From contig JAFSQF010000017.1 of assembly GCA_017446745.1 (NCBI GenBank), positions 1 to 64,000 on the forward strand: 64,000 nucleotides of DNA, written 5' to 3'. The notes beneath the pieces are model-generated. The model did no database searches, had not been told where the DNA came from, and saw nothing but the letters and a program-made list of their open reading frames with translations. The stretch comes from Bacteroidales bacterium. Lineage in GTDB: Bacteria > Bacteroidota > Bacteroidia > Bacteroidales > P3. A program made the translations under genes and the position numbers. Positions 1-8,800 of the stretch are shown here, piece after piece (the first letter of the stretch is position 1; each line of letters begins with the position of its first letter).

Positions 1-724
1 CCCGACCTCCTACAGCGAAGCTTCCCAGCTTCGCCGATGCGACGTGGTGGGGTGTCGTTGCATTGGTCGGGATAGGAATCCCGACCTCCTACAGCGAAGC
101 TTCCCAGCTTCGCCAATAAAAGTTACACCTTCGCAGAATGCGAAGGACTCCTTGCCGTCCGTCGCATTGAAAGGCTGAAGGATGTAGGCGATAGCAAGTT
201 CTATGTTGGTGATAATGAGTGTCGCTTTGCGACAGAAATCTCGCAAATCCTTTCAAATCTTTCTATATTTATCTGTTTGATTTGAATAGATTTGTAAGAT
301 TTCTCGTCATAGGCGACTTAATATCAAATATTTCGCATACATGCGAAACTTGAATTTTAAAAAAAAATACAAAATTAACAAAAAATTTAAAAAAAAGCGT
401 ATCTTTGCAGTGCTATTAATCACACGTAGAAAGAATAGAAATAATTATATACCAACATAGTAGAAAATCTAACTTCCCAGCCTGACCAATACAACGATCG
501 TATGCAAAGAGCTTTCGCAGTGGCAAATTTGAAAGTTTCGCTTACTACAGTAGGAGGTCGGGGTTGTATCCCGACCAATACGACGACCATAGGCAAAGAG
601 CCTTCGCAATGGCTAAGCTGAACGCTTCGCCTCCTACAGCCAAGCAAAGCTGGAAGCTTCGCCTCCTACATCGCAGCAAAACACCTTAATCAACACATAT
701 TTTATTAATAAAAACTAAACAATT
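1..724. repeat. Gene-free leader with dispersed palindromic repeats
   Basis: No convincing gene. A 35-base segment at 1-35 recurs exactly at 80-114; it holds the hairpin CGAAGCTTCCCAGCTTCG. Inverted or variant copies of the same family (a CTCCTAC-type flank plus a GAAGCTT or TCGGGAT hairpin) lie at about 66-95 and 548-690. The part between 240 and 470 is AT-rich and carries a promoter-like box. The short open frames here follow the repeats and have no protein features, so I left them out. Confidence 0.75.
400..407 (+). promoter_or_regulatory. Possible Bacteroidota -7 box (TATCTTTG)
   Basis: TATCTTTG matches the TAnnTTTG consensus of the main Bacteroidota sigma factor. No clear TTG lies 19-21 bases upstream, so the -33 half is weak. 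If used, it gives a leader of about 310 bases, containing the palindromic repeats, in front of the gene at 725. Confidence 0.4.
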
Positions 725-1504
725 ATGAAAAAACAACTATTCTTTGCGGCCTTGCTCATGGCAACGCTGGGGCTTCGCGCCCAGGTGAACATCCAAGAGA
801 TGTACGACTTCAACCGCGGCCATCTCACCACCACCCTCGAGATGTTCAAATCCGACAAATGGGGCTCCACCTTCTTCTTCAACGACATCTACCATCCAAC
901 CGACAACGTCTTTGCTCCAACAGGTTATTATACTGAAATAGCCCGTTCGCTGAACTTCTGGAAAGACACCAAGTTGGGGGCTTTCAGCCTCCACGTGGAG
1001 TGGAACGGAGGCCAGTTTGCTAACAACGCCTGGCTTTTCGGCTGCGAATATTTCCTCCACAGCTCAGACTTTAAGAATACTTTCACTTTCGAGCTGATGT
1101 ACAAAAGCATCAAGGAAACAGACCAGGACATACCCCTGCAGTTCACCTTTGTTTGGGGCATGGAAGACCTACTTGGTGTCAAAGGCCTTGTTTTCAGTGG
1201 CTTTTTCGACGTATGGGGCGAAAATCAGACATGGATTGTAGAGGACGATAACATCATTGGCTGGGACACAGAGCAAACCAAGTGGGTTGTCCTTACCGAA
1301 CCGCAACTTTGGTACAATATCGGCCAGCATTTTGGCTGCGAGAACCTCTTTGTCGGTGGCGAGCTAGAGATAGCCTACAATTTCGCCGGAGGATGGAAAG
1401 CATTTGAACAAGTAGGGAAATATAGCCTCACCCGTAGCGTCCCTACAAATGTCAACAAAGGGCTCACCGTGGCTCCCTGCCTCGGCATCAAATGGAACTT
1501 CTAA
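725..1504 (+). CDS. DUF5020 family outer-membrane protein (Tsx-like)
   Basis: 259 residues. A signal peptide (MKKQLFFAALLMATLGLRAQ) is followed by alternating aromatic and polar beta-strands, ending with the C-terminal Phe typical of outer-membrane barrels (...GIKWNF). The sequence reads like the Bacteroidota DUF5020 family, which is related to nucleoside-specific Tsx-type channels; that relationship is from general knowledge, not a search. The gene lies 27 bases before a purine permease on the same strand. I infer that the two work in series, with this protein passing nucleosides or bases across the outer membrane. Start: ATG at 725, the only one that gives a complete signal peptide. Confidence 0.7.
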   Translation: MKKQLFFAALLMATLGLRAQVNIQEMYDFNRGHLTTTLEMFKSDKWGSTFFFNDIYHPTDNVFAPTGYYTEIARSLNFWKDTKLGAFSLHVEWNGGQFANNAWLFGCEYFLHSSDFKNTFTFELMYKSIKETDQDIPLQFTFVWGMEDLLGVKGLVFSGFFDVWGENQTWIVEDDNIIGWDTEQTKWVVLTEPQLWYNIGQHFGCENLFVGGELEIAYNFAGGWKAFEQVGKYSLTRSVPTNVNKGLTVAPCLGIKWNF

Positions 1505-1531
1505 TAACACAAAACCCTTAATACTAAGTTT

Positions 1532-2902
1532 ATGTTCAAGAAATGGTTAGGGTTCAATCCCGAAATACATAATGTCAGGACTGAGATTATTGCCGGCATC
1601 ACCACGTTCCTGACGATGGCCTACATCCTGGCCGTCAATCCCAATATTTTCGATGCCTTAGGTGGCGCGATGTCGAAATCGAGTGGCGCTGTCTTCACCG
1701 CCACGGCCCTCGCCGCCATCATAGGCACCATAGCCATGGCCTTCATAGCCAAGAAGCCCTTCGGGCTGGCCCCGGGCATGGGCCTCAACGCCTTCTTCGT
1801 CTACACCGTATGCCTCACCATGGGCCACTCATGGCAGTTCGCACTGACGGCTGTCTTTATAGAGGGTATAATCTTTATCATCCTTACCCTCACCAACGTC
1901 CGCAAATGGATTGTCGATGCCATCCCTGTGTCGCTGAAACACGCCATAGGTGCCGGCATCGGACTTTTCATTGCTTTCATAGGCTTCCAGAATGCCGGCA
2001 TCGTGGTCGACAACGGCGCCACCTTGGTGTCGCTAGGTCTTAAGTTACCTGGCGGTGAGTTCAATGGCACCGCCCTGCTTGGCATCATCGGGCTCGTGGT
2101 CAGCTGCACCCTCGTCATGCTTCATGTGCGCGGCGGCATCCTGCTGGGTATCCTCGCCACCACCTTCATCGGCATGCTGCCCATCTTCAACGTGGTGGGA
2201 GCCGACGGCGAGGTGGTACGCACGGCACTCACCTCCTTCGGAGGCGTGGTCTCAGCACCCCCAAGCATCAGCGATATAGCCTTCCAATTCACATGGAGTG
2301 AGCTTACTACCTCGAAAGGCATCATCGACATCATTGTCGTTGTCTTCACCTTCCTCTTCATTGATATGTTCGACACCATGGGTACCATCATAGGCGTCAG
2401 CGAGAAGGCCGGTTTTGTGGACGAGGAGGGCAACGTTGACGGCATCAACCAATGCTTCCTTGCCGACAGTATCGGCACCATAGCCGGAGCAGCCCTGGGC
2501 ACCAGCACCACCACCACCTACGTGGAGAGTGCCGCCGGCGTGGGTGCCGGCGGTCGCACTGGCCTTACGGCTTTCACCACAGCCTGTTGCTTTGCCCTCG
2601 CCCTGGTCTTCGCTCCCCTCTTCCTCGCCATCCCGCCAGCGGCAACAGCACCGTCGCTTATCATTGTGGGCATGATGATGATGCAGCCAGTCACAAAGAT
2701 TAACTGGATTGACTATCGTGAAAGCATCCCGGCATTCATCACCCTTGTGGTCATGCCTTTCGCCTACAGCATCAGCGACGGCATCCTCATCGGCATGATC
2801 AGCTACGTGGTCCTCAACGCCTGCTGCGGACGCTTCAGCAAGATCACTCCCACCATGTGGATATTGGCTATACTGTTCATTCTAAGATACATATTTATCT
2901 GA
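1532..2902 (+). CDS. NCS2 family purine permease (AzgA/PbuG type)
   Basis: 456 residues, the usual length for adenine/guanine/hypoxanthine permeases of the AzgA branch of NCS2. The N-terminus carries the family signature EIIAGITTFLTMAYILAVNP. Other family segments are GLAPGMGLNAFF and a region around residues 265-300 with FIDMFDTMGT and GAALGTSTTTTYVESAAGVG, which lines the substrate site. About 12-14 membrane segments are evident. It should import purine bases with protons across the inner membrane. It is likely co-transcribed with the DUF5020 gene 27 bases upstream and is followed by a terminator. The exact base transported cannot be read from the sequence. Confidence 0.9.
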   Translation: MFKKWLGFNPEIHNVRTEIIAGITTFLTMAYILAVNPNIFDALGGAMSKSSGAVFTATALAAIIGTIAMAFIAKKPFGLAPGMGLNAFFVYTVCLTMGHSWQFALTAVFIEGIIFIILTLTNVRKWIVDAIPVSLKHAIGAGIGLFIAFIGFQNAGIVVDNGATLVSLGLKLPGGEFNGTALLGIIGLVVSCTLVMLHVRGGILLGILATTFIGMLPIFNVVGADGEVVRTALTSFGGVVSAPPSISDIAFQFTWSELTTSKGIIDIIVVVFTFLFIDMFDTMGTIIGVSEKAGFVDEEGNVDGINQCFLADSIGTIAGAALGTSTTTTYVESAAGVGAGGRTGLTAFTTACCFALALVFAPLFLAIPPAATAPSLIIVGMMMMQPVTKINWIDYRESIPAFITLVVMPFAYSISDGILIGMISYVVLNACCGRFSKITPTMWILAILFILRYIFI

Positions 2903-2903
2903 C

Positions 2904-2930
2904 GGTGGTACGCGGGCGAGGACGCCCTCG
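2904..2930. repeat. AGGA-loop palindrome, copy 1
   Basis: Arms CGCGGGCG and CGCCCTCG flank the loop AGGA. Members of the same hairpin family lie at 3253-3277, 5938-5962, 19825-19885 and 51168-51192. Confidence 0.7.
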
Positions 2931-2947
2931 ATTCCAGACATGAACAA

Positions 2948-2978
2948 AGGCTCGGAAAATTTATTTCCGGGCCTTTTT
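2948..2978 (+). terminator. Rho-independent terminator after the purine permease
   Basis: Arms AGGCTCGGAAA (2948-2958) and TTTCCGGGCCT (2964-2974) pair over 11 positions with one G-U pair and a 5-base loop, followed by a T run. It lies 46 bases past the permease stop. Confidence 0.85.
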
Positions 2979-3108
2979 GTAAAGTAATCTAAGTAACAGT
3001 AAAAAATAAGGTGTAACGATAGTGCTGTCGAAATGTTACTAAATTCGTGTAAATTCAATTCGCTTGCGAATAAGTTGTTTTCTACATTTGACGTTTCCTG
3101 GCTTGAAA

Positions 3109-3235
3109 ATTCGTGTAATTCGTGTTAATTCGTAGACAAAATAAGCATTCGTGTAATTCGTGTTAATTCGTAGACAAAATAAGCATTCGTGTAATTCGTG
3201 TTAATTCGTAGACAAAAAAGCATTCGTGTAATTCG
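3109..3235. repeat. 38-base AT-rich tandem repeat, about 3.4 copies
   Basis: Units start at 3109, 3147, 3185 and 3222 (period 38, then 37). Each is built from shorter echoes of ATTCGTGTAATTCGTG and TTAATTCGTAGACAAA. No open frame or hairpin of note. Confidence 0.85.
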
Positions 3236-3252
3236 AGAGATTTGTGTTCAAA

Positions 3253-3277
3253 TCGCAGGCGAGGACGCCCGCGTACC
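3253..3277. repeat. AGGA-loop palindrome, copy 2
   Basis: Arms CGCAGGCG and CGCCCGCG around AGGA, followed by GTACC. It matches the copy at 51168-51192 apart from one loop base. Confidence 0.75.
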
Positions 3278-3309
3278 ACGACGCATAAACACAGTTGTCC
3301 TTTATTTTT

Positions 3310-3465
3310 AATGATTATCCGCAAACAGCACAAATTTGAAATCGCGTCTCTCCGAGACGCAGCGACGGGTTTGATTTATAGTCCCCCAGACTGCACTCCG
3401 TTTGTCTGGGGTAAATAAGAATATGCCTCTCCGAGGCATTATTGTGGCAATAGCGGATAATCATT
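3310..3465. mobile_element. MITE-like element, copy 1 (156 bp)
   Basis: Perfect 13-base terminal inverted repeats: AATGATTATCCGC at 3310-3322 and GCGGATAATCATT at 3453-3465. The interior is non-coding and holds three hairpins (GCGTCTC/GAGACGC near 3344, CCCCAGAC/GTCTGGGG near 3385-3411, TGCCTC/GAGGCA near 3424). A shorter, inverted relative lies at 43591-43668. AT-rich sequence flanks both ends, so no target duplication can be called. Confidence 0.6.
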
Positions 3466-3484
3466 TATTTTTTTATTGCTCCTA

Positions 3485-3510
3485 TCTGATTGTATCAACT
3501 TATTTTTTAA
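3485..3510. repeat. Dispersed 26-base AT-rich repeat, copy 1
   Basis: The 26 bases beginning TCTGATTGTATCAAC recur exactly at 34034-34059. A degenerate inverted copy lies at 42444-42463. Function unknown. Confidence 0.7.
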
Positions 3511-3771
3511 TTATTGCTTATTTATGAAAATTACCTATTACTTATCTACAGTTTTCTTTTCGGAGGCGATATGATAAATTTCAGAGCCCATTTTTCAATT
3601 TTCGGAGCCTGAATTAACAAAAAAATAACAGTCAGGTCGTGAACGATATTTTTCTATACCTCATAATATTATCGAAATTGCAGCGCCATTAAACAATCTC
3701 ATTCTATGATTGTTAAAAGGGGATAAAGCACGCAAATGCATCGTATTTGCACATTTTTTTAGCAAAAAGGC

Positions 3772-3801
3772 TTGCACTGTTAAAAAATATTAATACTTTT
3801 G
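3772..3801 (+). promoter_or_regulatory. Promoter of the giant-protein operon
   Basis: TTG at 3772-3774, a 19-base spacer, then TACTTTTG at 3794-3801, matching the Bacteroidota TTTG/TAnnTTTG pattern. The gene at 3887 starts about 80 bases downstream. Confidence 0.75.
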
Positions 3802-3886
3802 CAAAATAGTAAAATAACGAGCATCTGTCGCTGGCTAAACACCTGCGAACCATATACAAAGTATTAACAAATAACCCCATCCGCCT

Positions 3887-5872
3887 ATGAAACAAAGTAT
3901 TACACGCTTTTTGTTTCCCTTTTTGTTTTTTATGTTGCTGAGCTTGCCCGGGGCCAACGCCCAGCTTAAGAACATTAAGGAAAACGTAAAAGGACATATC
4001 GAAGCTGACCCGCTGACAATCAGCGGAAACCTGGGAGGCGAGCTCAACGCCTCGTGGAACAACCAGGACCGTTACAGCTACAGCGACCCCTTCGCCTTAG
4101 CAGCCTACGCCAACTTCGACATTGGCATCTACGGCTTCCACATCCCCATCAACATCAACCTGCTCAACCTCTCGATGACGCAGTTCTCCTTTCCAACGCC
4201 CCAAATCACTTTCAACACCACACCAGAATGGAAGAACTTCCGCTTTCATATAGGTACTAGTTCTATGCACTTTAACAACTATACCTATAGCGGCCTGACC
4301 TTCACGGGTGGCGGTGCGGAATACAACGGCGAGAAGTTCCGCATTGCCGGCTTCTACGGCAAGCTGAACATCAAGACGCGTTTCAAAGACGACCGCACAG
4401 CGCTACAGTATTTCGCCGACTCGCTGCTGGGCATCAACCAGCAGTACACCAACCAGCCGCAGTTCGACCGCAACGCCTGGGGTGCACGCATTGGTTTCGG
4501 CTCAACGAAGAATTTCATCGACTTCAGCGTGCTGAAAGCCAAGGACGACATCAACTCGCTCCCCGAATCGTGGACCATGGGCGACACCACTACCTACCGC
4601 GACAGCATCCTCAAAGGCAAGGAGAACTTCACCGCCGGCGCCTCGGCACGCCTCAGCATAGGCAAATGGCTTGCTTTCAACGGCAATATCGCCATGAGTC
4701 TCTACACCGACGACCTCAGCGCGTCGCAACTGACAAAGGAAAACTTCTCCAAATTCGGCGACACCACCGACGGCACTGTCAAGGCGGCTTTTAAAATCCT
4801 CGACAACGACCTGGTGCGGAAAATTTACGACGCCCATATCAATTCGCAGGTACGCTTCGCCGGCGATGCCGGCATGAACCTCACTTTCGGCAACTTCAAC
4901 GCACTCTTCACCTACCGCTTCGTCCAGGCCGACTACACCTCGCTCGGAGCCAACCAGTTCAGCCAAAACAGTCACGGCCTCGGCGCCACCACCAATTTCC
5001 GCTTCTTCAAGAACCGCTCCAACATCTCCCTCTCGGGCTATCTGCAGCGGGACAACCTCGACAGCCGGCAAATCTACACCAACCAGGTGGCCACCTACTC
5101 CGCCAACTGGACTTTCAGCGTCTCCGACCACCTCAACCTCGCCGCCGCCTATAGCGGCGTGAAGCAAGACCAACTGGATGGTACCATGATTGTTAACGAC
5201 ACCACGCGCATCAACCAGATTATGCACTCCATCACCCTCTCGCCCTCCTACACCATCTTCGGCGAGAACGAGCACACCATATCCCTCAACTTCAACGACG
5301 TGGCCAACAACAACCTCAACACGCTGAGTGCCAACCACAGCAACGTCAACACCCTCACCATCGGTGCCGGCTACGACTGCAACCTCACCGCCAAGCGCAT
5401 AGGCATCGGCGGCAACTACGACTTCAGCAAGTCCAAGGCCCCGGGCAACGACTACACCTCGCACACTCTCAGCGGCAGCCTTACCTACTACGCACTGAAG
5501 AAACAGGACGTGAACCTCAAATTCAACGGCAGCGTCAGCCTCTCGTACAACATCAAGCCCGCCGAACAGGAGGGCTACGCCGGCATGGACGACGACGAAA
5601 TCCCCATTTCGGCCGACTACACCACCAACGACTTCTCGTTCAGTGCTCGCATCGGCTCCACCTTCACCTACAAGAGCAACCACAACGCCTCGTTCTACCT
5701 CTCCACAAGCAACTACAGCGAGAACATCGTCTTCGGCCAGAAAGTGTCGACCACCATGGACCTCCGCTTCAACCTGGCCTACTCCTACAGCTTCTTCTCG
5801 CGCCTCATAAAAAGCAAGAAAGAGACCGAGAAGCTTGAGAAGCAGGCAAAAAGTGAAAAAATACTCAGATAA
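3887..5872 (+). CDS. Outer-membrane beta-barrel-like protein, first gene of giant-protein operon
   Basis: 661 residues, family not recognised. A signal peptide (MKQSITRFLFPFLFFMLLSL, cut near residue 26) is followed by roughly 600 residues of alternating aromatic/polar strands with Gly and Asn turns, such as LGATTNFRFFKNRSNISLSG. This pattern fits a large transmembrane beta-barrel. The C-terminus is not the usual aromatic residue but a Lys/Glu-rich tail of about 20 residues (KSKKETEKLEKQAKSEKILR). It is the first gene after a good promoter and sits 18 bases before the 8.9-kb gene, with the same strand and codon style. I infer an outer-membrane anchor or export partner for the giant protein. 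No catalytic motif was seen. Confidence 0.65.
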   Translation: MKQSITRFLFPFLFFMLLSLPGANAQLKNIKENVKGHIEADPLTISGNLGGELNASWNNQDRYSYSDPFALAAYANFDIGIYGFHIPININLLNLSMTQFSFPTPQITFNTTPEWKNFRFHIGTSSMHFNNYTYSGLTFTGGGAEYNGEKFRIAGFYGKLNIKTRFKDDRTALQYFADSLLGINQQYTNQPQFDRNAWGARIGFGSTKNFIDFSVLKAKDDINSLPESWTMGDTTTYRDSILKGKENFTAGASARLSIGKWLAFNGNIAMSLYTDDLSASQLTKENFSKFGDTTDGTVKAAFKILDNDLVRKIYDAHINSQVRFAGDAGMNLTFGNFNALFTYRFVQADYTSLGANQFSQNSHGLGATTNFRFFKNRSNISLSGYLQRDNLDSRQIYTNQVATYSANWTFSVSDHLNLAAAYSGVKQDQLDGTMIVNDTTRINQIMHSITLSPSYTIFGENEHTISLNFNDVANNNLNTLSANHSNVNTLTIGAGYDCNLTAKRIGIGGNYDFSKSKAPGNDYTSHTLSGSLTYYALKKQDVNLKFNGSVSLSYNIKPAEQEGYAGMDDDEIPISADYTTNDFSFSARIGSTFTYKSNHNASFYLSTSNYSENIVFGQKVSTTMDLRFNLAYSYSFFSRLIKSKKETEKLEKQAKSEKILR

Positions 5873-5890
5873 CAATAAAAACAACATATT

Positions 5891-8800
5891 ATGAACAATA
5901 ACTACACAAACAACGGAACACTACCGTCGCATAACAGTCGCAGGCGAGGACGCCTGCGTACCTGCGCGCTGCTCCTGCTGGCTCTTTGCCTCGACTGGAG
6001 CGTTAAGGCGCAAGATGTAACTGTCGTAGTGCAGCAGAAGACAGCCAATCTGCCTGTTACCGTAGCCTCCTACGCCGACAATTTCTTCAACTATTTCAAC
6101 ATCTTGCTGACCAACTCCAGTGGTTCAACACAATCGGTCTACCTAACCCTCGATATGGAGTGCATCTACTCGGCCACTGCCGAGCCCATGCGCATCTATA
6201 CCGACGACGGCAACCGCACTTCACGTCCGCGCATCGACATTCCTGCCGGAGGCACCTACGTGATCAACACCCGTCAGAAATTCGAGGAACAATTCCGCGG
6301 CGGCCGTATCGCCACCTCCTCCAACCTGTCGCAAAACTCCTTGGGCGAATTGCTGCGCCTTCCCGAGGGCAACTATAACCTCTGCGTCAAAGCTTGCCAG
6401 TGGTCTGAAGTGGTCACTTCCGACCACGAGCTCAGCAACAGCTGCCTCTCGTTCCAGATTTGCTATTCCGGCTCGGCTCCCGAGTTCACGCAGCCTTTCG
6501 GCAACCTCACCACCATGCCAGGAGTGGCACCTGTGGGCAACGCCCCGGTGCTTATGCCCTCGCGCAACATCAACATCCGATGGACCGGCGTGGTCACCAA
6601 CTGTCCTCAGAATGCACGCTTCGAGTATGTGCTGAAAATCGTCAAGGTGCTTCCCAACCAGAACATCAACGATGCCATCCGCCGCAATCCTGCCGCATTC
6701 TCCTACAATGCCGGACGCCGCACCTACTGCCTCATCGACACCATGCGCAACCTCAACGCTCGCTTTGAGCCAGGAGCCCTCTACGTGGCCCAGGTCGAGG
6801 CACACCAGAACGGCAACGTGGCCAACCAGATGCAACTGGGCAACGACGGCAAAAGCCAGCTCTACGCTTTCTATTGGGGGCAGTCAGGTGGCAACGGAAT
6901 GAGAGGGCGAGGGGGCATCCCCACAGGCGGCGAAGACGACGACGACACCGACACCGAAACCGGCGGCCAGGTAGACCCCAACCCCGGCGTCCCAACTCAG
7001 AACGTCTCCACCAACGAGACAAGCAACAAAGACGAAATCCTCGGCAAGATTCGCCAGCACTATATAGTATCGCCCGGCAAGGACGATTCCACCATCACCG
7101 CTCTCAAGGCCAAATTCAGCGACGAGAGCAGCAACGTGCCCTCGGGCAACGACTCCATTGTGAAGTCGAAAACGCCCGACGGCATCGCCATCCTCGACGA
7201 GAAACGCAAGAAAGACTTCGCCATCAGGTGGATCCCGGCACACTACGACTCCATCAAGAGGGTGAACTACGAGGTGAAGCTCTACGAGTACCTCTCCTCG
7301 CCCGAAGTAACCCTCACCCACTCGCCCATTAAGTCAAAGACCATCAACGGCGAGTTCAACTATTGGTATGGCCTCGACAACGTCGACCCCAAGGAGTTGA
7401 AAGACACCTCGTGGGCCAATGCCCTTGAGCTCGGCAAGAAATATTACGTCACCGTCGACGCCTTTGTGAGCTACACCTACACCAAAACCACCATCACCAC
7501 CACCAATTTCCTCAACAACGGCGAGGTAACCTCCACGGAATACGACACCGCCTACGCCCTTCAGTCCGACGCCGTGCACTACCGCTCGGCGACCCTCTTC
7601 CAATGGGGCATCGACAAGGCCCTTCTCGACAAGCTCAACCCCGCCAAGTTCACCTACCCCGTCGACAAGAGCCTGGCCGACTGGACCGACACCACCCAGA
7701 TGCAGTTCGGCTTCACCATCCCCGAGGTGCCGCGCTACCACACCTTCAACTTCGCCTGGAACAAAGCCACCGGCGAGGACTTCGGCGACTCGCTGACCTA
7801 CCAACTCCACGTGTGGAAAGTGAAGAAAGGCAAGACCATCAAGCAGATTGTTAAGGACACCTCCACCTTCAAGGTAAAGAATATCAAAGAGCTGAGCTGC
7901 AAGGACAGCACCCTGCTCGATTCGCTGAAGAACGGCGAGACCTACCTGGCACGCGTCTACGTGGAATACCTGAAAGACACCAACAAGTACGACCGGCAGA
8001 ACAAGGGCTGGTCGGTGCCTATAGTCTTCAAGCTGGTCGACACCGTGGCGCTGGGCGGCTTTATCGACACCAAGAACGCCTGCTTCGCCGCCGACACCGC
8101 CGGCCTTAGCAAGCAACTGATAACGCCCAAGATTGACACCCTCATCTCGAACCGCACCCGCCTGAAGATGGGGCGTTTTGACATGATAATCCAGGATGGC
8201 AAGTACAACTCGCAGAAGCAGACCTACAGCGGCACGGGCTTCGTCATCTGGCGTCCCGCCGGCTTTGGATGCAACGTCAAGGTGCATTTCGACTCCATCA
8301 AGATCAACAAAGACCACCGCATAGTCAGCGGCTCGGCACGCAGCATTGCCACCGACAGCAACAACTACCTGAAGCTGAATCTGGGCAACAACAAATATGG
8401 TGCCGGTTTCGATATGGGCAGCGACTATGTGGACGAATACATGGCCTCGGCAGCCAACGAGCTGGGAAACACCGGACAGGACATCCAGAAGTGGTACAAC
8501 ATCATCAACCAGGGCTCCAACCCCATCAGCGAGATGATCCACAGCGGCATAGAGGGCGACTTCAGCATAGGCACTGTCACCACCCCCATCACCGTCAACG
8601 ACAAGATGTTCGGCTCCGACGCCGAGAACATTCGCTTGGCAGTCAACGACATGTTCTTCTCGCCCGTCACGGCGCAGATGAACCTGCTCTGCATCTTCGG
8701 TGCTCCGCAGGACAACGTCTACATCCCCCTGCTGGCCACCAACATCTGCATCACCCCCGACGCCTTCTACCACGACACCGCCAACGACCTGCGCCTCTTC

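Noticed and set aside
408..724. Purine riboswitch in the leader of the DUF5020-purine permease pair
   Set aside because: The leader is filled with palindromic repeats of the dispersed family; no three-way junction with the conserved loop sequences was found.
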